Both the position numbers and the translations under genes were made by a program. A stretch of DNA of 8,770 nt from Actinomycetota bacterium (GTDB taxonomy: Bacteria; Actinomycetota; CADDZG01; WHSQ01), in contig JACDBF010000313.1 of the NCBI GenBank assembly GCA_013695055.1, positions 1 to 8,770 on the forward strand, given 5' to 3'. Shown here one piece after another: positions 1 to 7,207 of the stretch (within the stretch, counting starts at the first letter, position 1; every line of letters starts with the position of its first letter). The notes below the pieces were generated by a model that saw nothing but the letters and a program-made list of their open reading frames with translations, made no database searches and was not told where the DNA came from.

Positions 1-1668
1 GTCACCAGCAGGGAGCCGCTGCGCATCGCAGGTGAGCAGGAGTTCGCGGTTCCTCCGCTCTCTCTTCCATCTTCGAGCTCACCTCGGTTCGAGGACGCGA
101 CGCGCTCCCCGGCCGTGGCCCTGTTCATCGAGCGCGCCGGGGGGGTCAGAGCTGATTTCACGCTGACCGAGGACAATGTGGCCGCGGTCATCGCCATCTG
201 CCGGCGCTTAGACGGACTGCCGCTTGCGATCGAGCTCGCGGCGGCACGCATCAAGGTCCTTGCTCCCCACGGTCTGCTGGATCGTCTCGATCACAGCCTC
301 AAGCTGCTGTCCTCGGGCAGAAGAGACGCGTCCGAGAGGCAGCGCACCCTGCGGGGGGCGATCTCGTGGAGCTACGACCTTTTGTCCGAGGTTGAACAGA
401 GGCTGTTTTCTCGCCTCGGGGTGTTTGCCGGGGGCTGGAGTCTGGATGCGGCCGAGCAGGTGTGCGACCGCGGCGATCTCGATCTCGAGGTCCTCGACGG
501 CCTCGCCTCCCTGGTCGACAAGAGCCTGGTGAGAGCGGTGGCAGGAGACGAAGAGCGCTTCTCCATGCTGGAAACGATCCGGGAGTTCGCCACCGAGAGT
601 CTGGAGGAGTCGGGAGAGGCTCAAGAGATCCGCAGGGCGCATGCGGAGTATTTCCGGGGGCTGGCGGAGGAGGCGGAGCCTCATCTTGTGGGCGAGAACC
701 AGAAAGAATGGCTCGATCGGCTAGAACGCGATCTCGGCAACATACGAGCTGCTCTGACATGGTCGTTCTTGAGGCACATTGATCTGGCAACGAGCATCAC
801 GGCAGCTACTCGGCGCCTTTGGTGGGTCCGGGGTTACCTAAGCGAGGGATACACGTGGCTAATGAAAGCTTCGGTGGCGGCTCCGGATGGCTCTCTTGTG
901 AAAACCAAAATCCTGCGGGGGCTCACAGCGATCCTTCAGATGCAGGGCGACAATAAGGGGGCTGAAAGGCTGGCTCACGAAGGGCTCGCGCTGTCGAGGT
1001 CACTGCACGACGAGGAGGGAACAATCTCGTTTCTTGTGACGCTGGGAATGGTGGCCGAAGAGCGACGCGATTATGACCGGGCCGAGGCTTCCTTCCAGGA
1101 GGCCGTCGAAGTGGGACAAAGATCTGGCGCCGAGGCGGGGCTTGCCAAGCTAGTCAACAATCTCGGCAGCATAGCCCTTGCCCGAAATGAACTCGAACGT
1201 GCTGAGCAGCTTTTCAACGAAAGCCTGGAGACGCAGATGCAGCTCGGTGATGACGAGACTCGGGCGCTCACGCTCTTGAATCTAGGGCTCGTTGCCTTAA
1301 AGCGAGGGTCACCGCAAGCTGCTCGTCCCTTAATTATTGAGAGCCTCGCCCGCTCGTCGAGTCTTGGGCACAAGGAGTTCATTGTAAGCAACCTCGAGAG
1401 CCTGGCCGCGATCGTCGTCTCAGAGGGACGACCGCGAGACGCGGCTCAGCTTCTCGGATTGTCGCAGGCTCTTCAGGCCGCGACGGGCTTCTTCCTGCCT
1501 GCGTCCGAGCGGCAGCTTCGCCGACAAACGTTGGAGACGATCCAGCAGACTGTGGACGCGGCGACGCTCTCGCGCGCACTCCAGGAAGGCGAAGCGTCCA
1601 AGCTCGAGGACTTGCTTCATCGCCTCAGAGAGGATGTGCCGGCCACACCCTCCACCAGAGACTGTTGA
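1..1668 (+). CDS. NB-ARC ATPase / TPR regulator, 5'-partial (paralogue 1)
   Basis: The frame is open from base 1, so the gene starts outside the window. 555 residues are visible. They align with residue 324 onward of the complete paralogue at 4430-7048, so roughly 323 N-terminal residues (cyclase-like domain and Walker motifs) should lie to the left. Visible parts in order: the end of the ATPase core (TSREPLR, residues 2-8), the GLPLAIELAAARI motif (from residue 72) typical of NB-ARC/STAND ATPases, a winged-helix-like stretch with GAISWSY and LGVFAGGW (about 119-148), then TPR-like helical repeats from about residue 240 to the end. In this family the TPRs are thought to sense a ligand or partner and control the ATPase switch; that role is family knowledge. 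There is no C-terminal LuxR-type DNA-binding domain. The gene ends tail-to-tail against an inverted TPR fragment. Family assignment is confident; the biological signal is unknown. Confidence 0.9.
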   Translation, partial: VTSREPLRIAGEQEFAVPPLSLPSSSSPRFEDATRSPAVALFIERAGGVRADFTLTEDNVAAVIAICRRLDGLPLAIELAAARIKVLAPHGLLDRLDHSLKLLSSGRRDASERQRTLRGAISWSYDLLSEVEQRLFSRLGVFAGGWSLDAAEQVCDRGDLDLEVLDGLASLVDKSLVRAVAGDEERFSMLETIREFATESLEESGEAQEIRRAHAEYFRGLAEEAEPHLVGENQKEWLDRLERDLGNIRAALTWSFLRHIDLATSITAATRRLWWVRGYLSEGYTWLMKASVAAPDGSLVKTKILRGLTAILQMQGDNKGAERLAHEGLALSRSLHDEEGTISFLVTLGMVAEERRDYDRAEASFQEAVEVGQRSGAEAGLAKLVNNLGSIALARNELERAEQLFNESLETQMQLGDDETRALTLLNLGLVALKRGSPQAARPLIIESLARSSSLGHKEFIVSNLESLAAIVVSEGRPRDAAQLLGLSQALQAATGFFLPASERQLRRQTLETIQQTVDAATLSRALQEGEASKLEDLLHRLREDVPATPSTRDC

Positions 1669-1711
1669 AATGTGCGAGGTGTTCTTCGGGGGAGGGCTGT
1701 GGAGAATGGAT

Positions 1712-2212
1712 TCAGCCTAAAGGCAACCTGTGGCGAACCTCTGAACCGGGCCCGGTTCCTAGACAATTTCCTAACCTTATTGGATCCCCGCGATTTCGTG
1801 GCGATCCAAGCAATCCAAGAGCTGATGGCGGCGGAGGACAAAGGCGCGTCCTCCAGTTGGAGTCACTACGATCAGATAGCGCGTCGTCAACGGCTTTCTT
1901 GAGTGGGAGACGTGCTCTCGTCTGAGAGTCTTTCCCACTCTTTGGGTGGCCAATACCGGCCCGAATCCGGTGAACAGTCCTGTTGTGGAGCTCTTGCTCA
2001 AAGGGTGCTAGTCGGACGCCTGTCTCCTCATACAGACTCTCTGCGTTTCTCACGAATCGCGACGCCGGCTCTAGCTCATCTTCACCAACGGCAATCATCG
2101 CGAGCACCTCAAAGCAGTAGGCGAGCAACTCCTTATGCACAAGGTCTTGCGATAACGTCATACTCTCGCGAAGGAGTGACAAGGCTTCGTCCCCTCTCTT
2201 TAGTTCGTTCAA
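1712..2212 (-). pseudogene. Inverted C-terminal TPR fragment of a further NB-ARC/TPR paralogue
   Basis: The minus-strand reading frame from a TTG at 2212 begins LNELKRGDEALSLLRES, which aligns with the last TPRs of paralogue 1 (ALKRGSPQAARPLIIES). The match continues through HKE, a Leu/Ala/Ile-rich helix, TG..L.P.E.EL and a terminal region containing ARLPLKKAVDDAL, around base 1880. The reading frame runs on to a TGA at 1712-1714, but the last 50 or so residues are Pro/Arg-rich and look like read-through of non-coding DNA. In-frame sequence before 2212 meets a stop within about seven codons, and nothing upstream resembles the rest of the gene, so only about 110 residues of a protein normally near 870 residues remain. 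There is no credible start or ribosome-binding site. I read it as a decayed fragment placed in inverted orientation. The homology is by eye and moderate. Confidence 0.6.
1743..1758. other. 16-bp perfect palindrome
   Basis: GAACCGGGCCCGGTTC reads identically on both strands. It lies 74 bases after the stop of the first NB-ARC/TPR gene, between that gene and the inverted TPR fragment. It could form a strong GC-rich stem, but no T-run follows on either strand, so a classical intrinsic terminator is not supported. It could instead be a binding site for a dimeric protein. Confidence 0.5.
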
Positions 2213-2216
2213 AGCC

Positions 2217-2549
2217 GTGCCCCTGTTTGGTCAGATGTCTGAGGCCATGAACCTGGGGAGGCCTGCGCCGCCTACGAGCCGATCCGAGGTGATGGCCGAG
2301 GTGAGGAGGTGGGATGCGAAGGGTCCTGGGAATCGATCTTGCGATCACCGCGGTAGTGCCGTCGAACTGATTCGTCCGGGCGACCGCGTCTTCTTCGAGC
2401 CTGGCGAGGAACACTGGCATGGGGCTTCCGCAACACGCTTGATGACCCACATCGCGATACAGGAGACGGATGACTCCGGCAGTCCGGTGACGTGGGGTAA
2501 GCACGTTACCGACGAGGAATACGCGCAGGCGCCGTCAATCGATGCCTGA
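2217..2549 (+). CDS. Cupin-domain protein, N-terminally truncated remnant
   Basis: The last 65 or so residues, from about base 2350, are a clear cupin C-terminal half: IRPGDRVFFEPGEEHWHGA followed by TRLMTHIAIQETDDSGSPV and a terminal region with HVTDEEYA. The PGD turn, the Glu-x2-His-x-His metal-ligand cluster and the later His are as seen in small single-domain cupins related to quercetinase-like proteins. The first 44 codons of the open frame (GTG at 2217) do not look like a cupin and overlap the inverted TPR fragment boundary and the possible transposase start, so they are probably not original. The first β-strands and the first cupin motif are missing, so an active enzyme is unlikely. 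The DUF2255-family gene follows after 14 bases, as in an operon. Substrate unknown. Confidence 0.6.
   Translation: MPLFGQMSEAMNLGRPAPPTSRSEVMAEVRRWDAKGPGNRSCDHRGSAVELIRPGDRVFFEPGEEHWHGASATRLMTHIAIQETDDSGSPVTWGKHVTDEEYAQAPSIDA
2304..2370 (+). mobile_element. Possible 5' remnant of an IS110-type transposase gene
   Basis: A textbook AGGAGG (2304-2309) stands 4 bases before an ATG at 2314, followed by MRRVLGIDLAITA and a stop at 2368-2370 after 18 codons. The Val-Leu-Gly-Ile-Asp start resembles the N-terminus of IS110-family DEDD transposases, where the Asp belongs to the RuvC-like active site (recalled from family knowledge). Only a dozen residues match before the sequence turns into cupin coding DNA in another frame. 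If correct, it marks an old insertion or deletion junction. The match is too short to be sure, and the strong ribosome-binding site could be a coincidence. Confidence 0.3.
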
Positions 2550-2563
2550 TCAGGAAAATCCGA

Positions 2564-2944
2564 ATGTCGAACTGGACCGATGACGCACTTGGCAGGATCG
2601 GAAAGGCTCACGAGCTGAGGATCGCGCCGCTTCGCATCGACGGCGGTCTGCGGAAACCGACCACAATCTGGGTCGTACGGATGGCCGATGAGCTCTACGT
2701 GCGCTCCTGGCACGGGCCGACCGGCAGTTGGTTCCGCGCCGCAAAGCACCGCGGAGAGGGCCGTATCAACGCTGGTGGCGTGGAAGAGGACGTCGCATTC
2801 GTAGTAGTCGAGGACGACGGCATGAACGGTGCGATGGACGAGGCTTACTGCCGTGGGGCAGTTACCTTCCCGGGACGTAGGACGAAGGCGATCTTCTTGG
2901 CTTTGGTGTCACAATTGCTCCCTATTGATCGACGCGGAAACTGA
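2564..2944 (+). CDS. DUF2255 family protein
   Basis: The protein is 126 residues. Its first 95 or so match my memory of the DUF2255 family: WTDDALGRIG near the N-terminus, ELRIAPLR, then TIWVVRMADELYVRSWHG, WFRAAKHRGEGRI, and AGGVEEDVAFV. The family is a small soluble domain of unknown biochemical function, often beside cupin or oxidoreductase genes. ATG at 2564 is preceded by AGGA at 2552-2555, a reasonable ribosome-binding site, and lies 14 bases after the cupin stop, so co-transcription is likely. After DEAYC (about residue 95) the expected C-terminal segment is not recognisable; the tail may be altered by the rearrangement that placed the truncated NB-ARC/TPR copy just downstream. Family call is fairly sure; function unknown. 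Confidence 0.72.
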   Translation: MSNWTDDALGRIGKAHELRIAPLRIDGGLRKPTTIWVVRMADELYVRSWHGPTGSWFRAAKHRGEGRINAGGVEEDVAFVVVEDDGMNGAMDEAYCRGAVTFPGRRTKAIFLALVSQLLPIDRRGN

Positions 2945-4331
2945 ACATCATTCCGCTCTCTGTGTGCTCGGCGATTCGGGCAGGAGGGACGCGTCGGAGA
3001 GGCAACGCACCCTGCGGGGGGCGATCTCATGGAGCTATGAGCTCCTGTCGGAGGACGAGCAGAGGCTCTTTCGACGCCTCGCCGTGTTAGCAGGGGGCTG
3101 GAGCCTGGAGGCCGCCGAGGTGGTGTGCGACCGGGGCGATCTCGATCTCGAGGTCCTGGACGGGCTCGCCTCCTTGGTCGACAAGAGCCTCGTCCGGGCG
3201 ATGGCAGGATACGAGGAGCGCTTCTCCATGCTGGAGACGATCCGCGAGTTTGCCATTGAGAGGCTCGAGGACTCGGGCGAGGCAGAGGACATCCGGCGGG
3301 CGCATGCGGAGTATTTCAGGGGGTTGGCGGAGGAGGGGCGGTCACGACTCTACGGGACAGAGCAAGTGAAGTGGCTGAGCAAGCTAGAGCGCGAACATGA
3401 CAACCTCCGAGCAGCGCTCGAATGGTCTGTCAACAAGGCTCAAGACGTGTCGCTGGCATTGGCGGCAGCAGCCTGGCCCTACTGGGGGATTCGCGGACAT
3501 CTGCACGAAGGACGTCAATGGCTTCAGCGCGTGCTAAAGGCGGCCGCGACTGCTCCCGCCTCATCGCGTTCCGAACTACTTCGAGCCCTCGGCGTCGTCA
3601 CTCATGGACAGGGTCAGCAAAATGAGGCCGAGGCGTTGTTGCAAGACAGTTTGAAACTATGTCGAGCTATAGGAGACGACACAGGGGTCGTGCGAGGTCT
3701 TGCTACGTTGGGCGGCATTGCTGCCGAGAGAGGCCAGTACGAAGAGGCGAGCGGGTATTACCGGGACAGTCTCGCGCTTGCTCGCGACATACAGGATGAG
3801 ATCGGCATTGCTCGAGCAGTTGGTAACCTCGGCGACATCTCGCTTGCCGAAGGCTCCTACGCTGAAACGGCGCGGTTATCGTATGAGAGCGTCGAAATGC
3901 ACGGTGCTCTCGGAGACACAGAAGGCGTTGCCGCCTCACTCGTCAACCTAGCCTTCGCCACACTTGCGCTGGGGTCTGTTACAGAGGCAGAACGGCACCT
4001 CTCGCGCAGCCTCGAGCTGTCCGCCAAGCTGAAGCACACGCGGATCCTCTGTTCTTGTTTGGTGGGAGCCGCTGCAGTCGCCTCGACTCGAATGCGATTC
4101 TCGATCGCGGCCACGCTGTTGGGGGCCTGCGACGCGGTCGGAAAGAACAACGGTGTTGCGCTCGAACATGTGGAACGGAAGGTCTACGACAAGGTACTGA
4201 CCGAGGCGAAGGAGCAGCTGAGACGCGATTCTTTCGTTCGATCCATGGAAGGAGGACAAATGATGGGGTTCGACCAAGCGGTCCTCTTGGCCGCGAAGAC
4301 TGTACGCTCGGTCGCCATCAATGATGATTGA
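2829..4331 (+). CDS. NB-ARC/TPR paralogue 2, 5'-truncated (likely pseudogene)
   Basis: The open frame encodes 500 residues, but similarity to paralogues 1 and 3 begins only at residue 50 (base 2976, SGRRDASERQRTLRGAISWS). The first 49 residues overlap the DUF2255 gene in another frame and resemble nothing in the paralogues. The copy therefore lacks the cyclase-like domain, the Walker A/B ATPase core and the GLPL motif. It keeps the winged-helix-like stretch (residues ~60-150) and about 300 residues of TPR-like repeats ending DQAVLLAAKTVRSVAINDD. No ribosome-binding site precedes the GTG at 2829 or the in-frame GTG at 2964. If translated it would be a TPR-only protein, conceivably an adaptor or competitor of the full-length copies. 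A truncated pseudogene is the simpler reading, although about 450 codons remain open, so the loss may be recent or the ORF still under selection. Confidence 0.75.
   Translation: MRWTRLTAVGQLPSRDVGRRRSSWLWCHNCSLLIDAETEHHSALCVLGDSGRRDASERQRTLRGAISWSYELLSEDEQRLFRRLAVLAGGWSLEAAEVVCDRGDLDLEVLDGLASLVDKSLVRAMAGYEERFSMLETIREFAIERLEDSGEAEDIRRAHAEYFRGLAEEGRSRLYGTEQVKWLSKLEREHDNLRAALEWSVNKAQDVSLALAAAAWPYWGIRGHLHEGRQWLQRVLKAAATAPASSRSELLRALGVVTHGQGQQNEAEALLQDSLKLCRAIGDDTGVVRGLATLGGIAAERGQYEEASGYYRDSLALARDIQDEIGIARAVGNLGDISLAEGSYAETARLSYESVEMHGALGDTEGVAASLVNLAFATLALGSVTEAERHLSRSLELSAKLKHTRILCSCLVGAAAVASTRMRFSIAATLLGACDAVGKNNGVALEHVERKVYDKVLTEAKEQLRRDSFVRSMEGGQMMGFDQAVLLAAKTVRSVAINDD
2976..3425 (+). repeat. 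Paralogous DNA block shared by three NB-ARC/TPR genes
   Basis: This 450-base block aligns without gaps to 313-762 in the first gene and 5714-6163 in the third, judged by codon-by-codon reading between fixed anchors (RDAS... to the Trp-Ser before the TPRs). Long stretches are near-identical, for example the segment around TGCGGAGTATTTC. Similarity falls sharply downstream of it. It covers the winged-helix-like linker between ATPase and TPR domains. Confidence 0.7.
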
Positions 4332-4429
4332 ACGGCCCTTTTTCGTCGCAATGCAGGTGGTGAGCTTGTCGGCCCGTTGCTTGCGCCCGAGGACGTCATC
4401 TCCTCGACGCGTCACCAGCGATTTAGAAG

Positions 4430-7048
4430 ATGACGATTCCTGAGCTGCCGAGCGGGACCGTCACCCTTGTCTTCACCGACATCGAGGGCTCGACGCGCCT
4501 GCTCGAGGCTCTCGGCGAGCGCTACGGCGAGGTGCTCGCCGAGCACCGCAAGTTGCTGCGAGAGGCGTTCTCGGCGTCCGGTGGCGTAGAGGTCGACACC
4601 CAGGGAGACGCTCTGTTCCACGCCTTCTCCCGTTCCAAGGGTGCGGTGCTCGCGGCAGCAGAGGCGCAGCGCGCCCTTGCCTCACACCCCTGGGCCCAAG
4701 GCGTCTCGGTCGCCGTGCGCATGGGCATCCACACCGGCGAGCCGGCCTTGGGCGACGAAGGCTACGTAGGAGCAGATGTGCATAGGGCCGCGCGCATCTG
4801 CTCGGCGGCCCACGGGGGCCAGGTGGTCGTCTCCGAGGCGACCGCCAGGCTCGTCGGCGACGGGGTCGTGGAGTTGCGCGACCTCGGGACGCACGGTCTC
4901 AAGGATCTTTCGTCTCCGCAGCACCTGTATCAGCTCGTGATCGAGGGGCTGAGACAGGACTTCCCTGCGATACGAACGCTCGAGGGGAGACCCAACAACC
5001 TGCCCCGCCAACTCACCCCTCTGCTGGGGAGAGAGCAGGAGATCGAGCAGGGGTGCCGGCTCCTGGAGGGAGACGCAGCGCTTGTGTCCTTGACGGGTCC
5101 AGGAGGCACGGGCAAGACGCGCCTCGCGCTCGCCATGGGGGCCGAGCTGTTAGATGCGTTCACCGACGGCGCCTTCTTCGTCGACCTCTCTGCTGTGACA
5201 GAGCCCTCTCTTGTGATCCCGGCGGTGGCCCAGGCGTTGTCGCTGCGGGAGTCGGGGGGAAAGACGATCTCGGAAACCTTGACCGGTTACCTCGCCGGCA
5301 AGGAGATGGTCGTGATCCTCGACAACTTCGAACAGGTGATCGAGGCAGCCTCCGAGGTGTCACCCCTGCTCGCGTCAGCCCCGGGTCTCAAGCTCGTGGT
5401 GACGACCCGGGAGCCGTTGCGAGTGCGGGGTGAGAGGGAGCTGGCGGTGCCTCCCCTTGCGCTTCCCTCCCGTGATGATGAGAGCGACGTCGAGGTGGTG
5501 GGGGCATCTGCGGCGGTGGCGCTGTTCATGGAACGCGCACGGGCAGTCAAGGCGACCTTCGAGCTCACTTCTGACAACGCGTCTTCTGTGGCGGAGATCT
5601 GCCAGAGGTTGGACGGGCTCCCGTTGGCGATCGAGCTAGCAGCTGCCCGCATCAAGGTGATGCCCCCTTCCTCCCTGCTCGATCGTCTCGACCAGAGCCT
5701 CAAGGTCCTGACGGGGGGAGCAAGGGACGCTTCATCGCGACAGAGGACGCTGCGGGGCGCGATCGAATGGAGCTACTGGTTGTTGTCCCAGGACGAGCAG
5801 AGGCTGTTCCGCGGTCTCGGGGTGTTTGTTGGGGGATGGGGCCTCGAGGCTGCCGAGGCGGTGTGCGATCGGGGCGACCTGGAGCTCGATGTCCTCGACG
5901 GGCTTGGCTCTTTGGTCGATAAGAGCTTGGTGCGGGCGGTGGCGGGAGAAGACGAGCGCTTCTCGATGCTGGAGACGATTCGAGAGTACGCAGCAGAGAG
6001 GCTGGAAGGGTCGGGAGAGGACGGGGAGATCCGGCGGGCACATGCGGAGTATTTCCGGGGGATGGCGGAGGAAGCGGAGCCCCATCTGGTCGGTGAGGAC
6101 CAGAAGGAGTGGTTCGATCGGCTGGACAGAGAGCACGACAACCTGCGTGCGTCGCTCGGGTGGTCGCTCACCGCAGACCAACGTGTTGCGGTCGCGACAG
6201 CAGCTTCACTCTCGCGTTTCTGGTATGTGCGGGGACACTTGAGTGAGGGACGAAGATGGCTTGAGCAAGCCCTAGAAGTGTCCTCCAACAAGGCTACAGA
6301 TGCCGGAGTAAGGATTACGTCGCGGCTTGCCGCCATCGGCTACTCGCAAGGAGATCTCGATTCGGCACGATCTTTCGCCGAACGGGGCATCGCGTTAGCC
6401 CAGGCTCTGCATGACGAGCGTGGCGTGATGCGGTGCACAGAGACCTTGGCGCTCTGCGACATGGAGCAAGGCCGCCTGGCAGAGGCAAGAAATCACCTAG
6501 AAGACAACCTCCGACGCTCTCGTCGGCTGCACGACGAGCGCGGAGTTGCCGTGACGACCGGGAACCTCGGTCACCTCTCGCTGCTTCGGGGAAACTATGA
6601 AAGCGCTGCGGCCTTCTCGATTGAGAGCCTCAAGTTGCACCGCAAGATCCGTGACAAGGAAGGCATGGCAACGAGCCTCAACAACCTCGGACTCAACGCT
6701 CTAGCGACAGGCGAGCCAAAGCGGGCGGAGCCATATCTACGAGAGGCTCTTGAGCTTGCGAGTGATGTGGGCCACCAGGACCTGATCGGCAGCATCGTCG
6801 CAGCCTTAGCAGCCGTGGCGGCGTTGAGCGGAGAGCTCGAGCGTGGAGCCGCCTTGCTCGGCGCCGCCAAACGGATACGGGATCACAGCGGAGTGGGACT
6901 GGAGCCAATCGAATGGCGGACACACGACCGCACGAAGAACTGCCTCCTTGATGCGTTGGGTGAAGGACGGTGTCGTCAGCTGTTTGCGCAAGGAGAAGCC
7001 ATGGCCGCCGATGAGGCATTACGGCATGTTTACGAGGACGACTCTTAA
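4430..7048 (+). CDS. Class III cyclase-like / NB-ARC ATPase / TPR regulator (paralogue 3, complete)
   Basis: The protein is 872 residues. Residues ~8-170 form a class III nucleotidyl cyclase-like domain: both metal Asp are present (D17 in FTDIEGSTR, D60 in VDTQGD) and the Arg of HRAARI (R122). The position of the purine-specifying Lys is D56, the second specificity position is G111, and the transition-state Asn is H118, so cyclase activity is doubtful. Residues ~196-410 are an NB-ARC/STAND ATPase with Walker A GPGGTGKT (223-230), Walker B VVILDNF (D298), TTREPLR (325-331) and GLPLAIELAAARI (396-408). A winged-helix-like linker (~440-570) and TPR-like repeats (~580-840) follow. No C-terminal HTH. 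ATG at 4430 is the first possible start because an in-frame TAG lies at 4424-4426; the ribosome-binding site is weak. This is a signal-responsive ATPase switch by family analogy; ligand and output unknown. It is the only complete copy here. Confidence 0.93.
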   Translation: MTIPELPSGTVTLVFTDIEGSTRLLEALGERYGEVLAEHRKLLREAFSASGGVEVDTQGDALFHAFSRSKGAVLAAAEAQRALASHPWAQGVSVAVRMGIHTGEPALGDEGYVGADVHRAARICSAAHGGQVVVSEATARLVGDGVVELRDLGTHGLKDLSSPQHLYQLVIEGLRQDFPAIRTLEGRPNNLPRQLTPLLGREQEIEQGCRLLEGDAALVSLTGPGGTGKTRLALAMGAELLDAFTDGAFFVDLSAVTEPSLVIPAVAQALSLRESGGKTISETLTGYLAGKEMVVILDNFEQVIEAASEVSPLLASAPGLKLVVTTREPLRVRGERELAVPPLALPSRDDESDVEVVGASAAVALFMERARAVKATFELTSDNASSVAEICQRLDGLPLAIELAAARIKVMPPSSLLDRLDQSLKVLTGGARDASSRQRTLRGAIEWSYWLLSQDEQRLFRGLGVFVGGWGLEAAEAVCDRGDLELDVLDGLGSLVDKSLVRAVAGEDERFSMLETIREYAAERLEGSGEDGEIRRAHAEYFRGMAEEAEPHLVGEDQKEWFDRLDREHDNLRASLGWSLTADQRVAVATAASLSRFWYVRGHLSEGRRWLEQALEVSSNKATDAGVRITSRLAAIGYSQGDLDSARSFAERGIALAQALHDERGVMRCTETLALCDMEQGRLAEARNHLEDNLRRSRRLHDERGVAVTTGNLGHLSLLRGNYESAAAFSIESLKLHRKIRDKEGMATSLNNLGLNALATGEPKRAEPYLREALELASDVGHQDLIGSIVAALAAVAALSGELERGAALLGAAKRIRDHSGVGLEPIEWRTHDRTKNCLLDALGEGRCRQLFAQGEAMAADEALRHVYEDDS

Positions 7049-7133
7049 CTTGACTATCCCCGCAGAGGAGATGGATTTAGGACATTCGCGAGCAAGACGG
7101 ACCTTTCCTATAGGCGGTTCTCGCTACCGTTGC

Positions 7134-7174
7134 CAACCAGCGAGTCGTTTGGCCTCCGAGGTGGCCGCTGGTTT
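7134..7174. other. Imperfect inverted repeat downstream of paralogue 3
   Basis: AACCAGCG (7135-7142) pairs with CGCTGGTT (7166-7173), enclosing 23 bases that contain further short complementary pieces. It sits in the 159-base gap between the convergent gene ends at 7048 and 7208, where a transcription terminator would be expected. There is no clear T-run after it, so this is a weak candidate. I see nothing else in the gap. Confidence 0.25.
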
Positions 7175-7207
7175 GTCCGACACGCAAACCGTGATTTCGC
7201 CGGCAGG

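Noticed and set aside
208..790. Long minus-strand open frames opposite the first NB-ARC/TPR gene (158 and 163 aa)
   Set aside because: They are Arg/Pro/Ser-rich antisense shadows of a clearly coding frame; equivalents occur opposite the other two copies at the same place (3035-3305, 5732-6336).
1665..1925. Short plus-strand frames starting just after the stop of the first gene
   Set aside because: Ser/Gly/Arg-rich, unlike any known family, overlapping each other in different frames and running into the inverted TPR fragment.
3948..4415. 155-aa minus-strand frame over the 3' end of the truncated paralogue and the gap before the complete one
   Set aside because: Mostly antisense to the TPR coding frame; composition is not protein-like and no ribosome-binding site was seen. 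The 98-base gap 4332-4429 holds nothing else I can support.
5053..5433. 126-aa plus-strand frame inside the complete paralogue
   Set aside because: Arg/Gly/Pro-rich shifted frame fully inside the NB-ARC domain coding sequence, with no independent start signal.
7134..7174. Intrinsic terminator for the complete NB-ARC/TPR gene
   Set aside because: The stem is interrupted, the loop is long and no T-run follows, so it is kept only as a weak inverted repeat.
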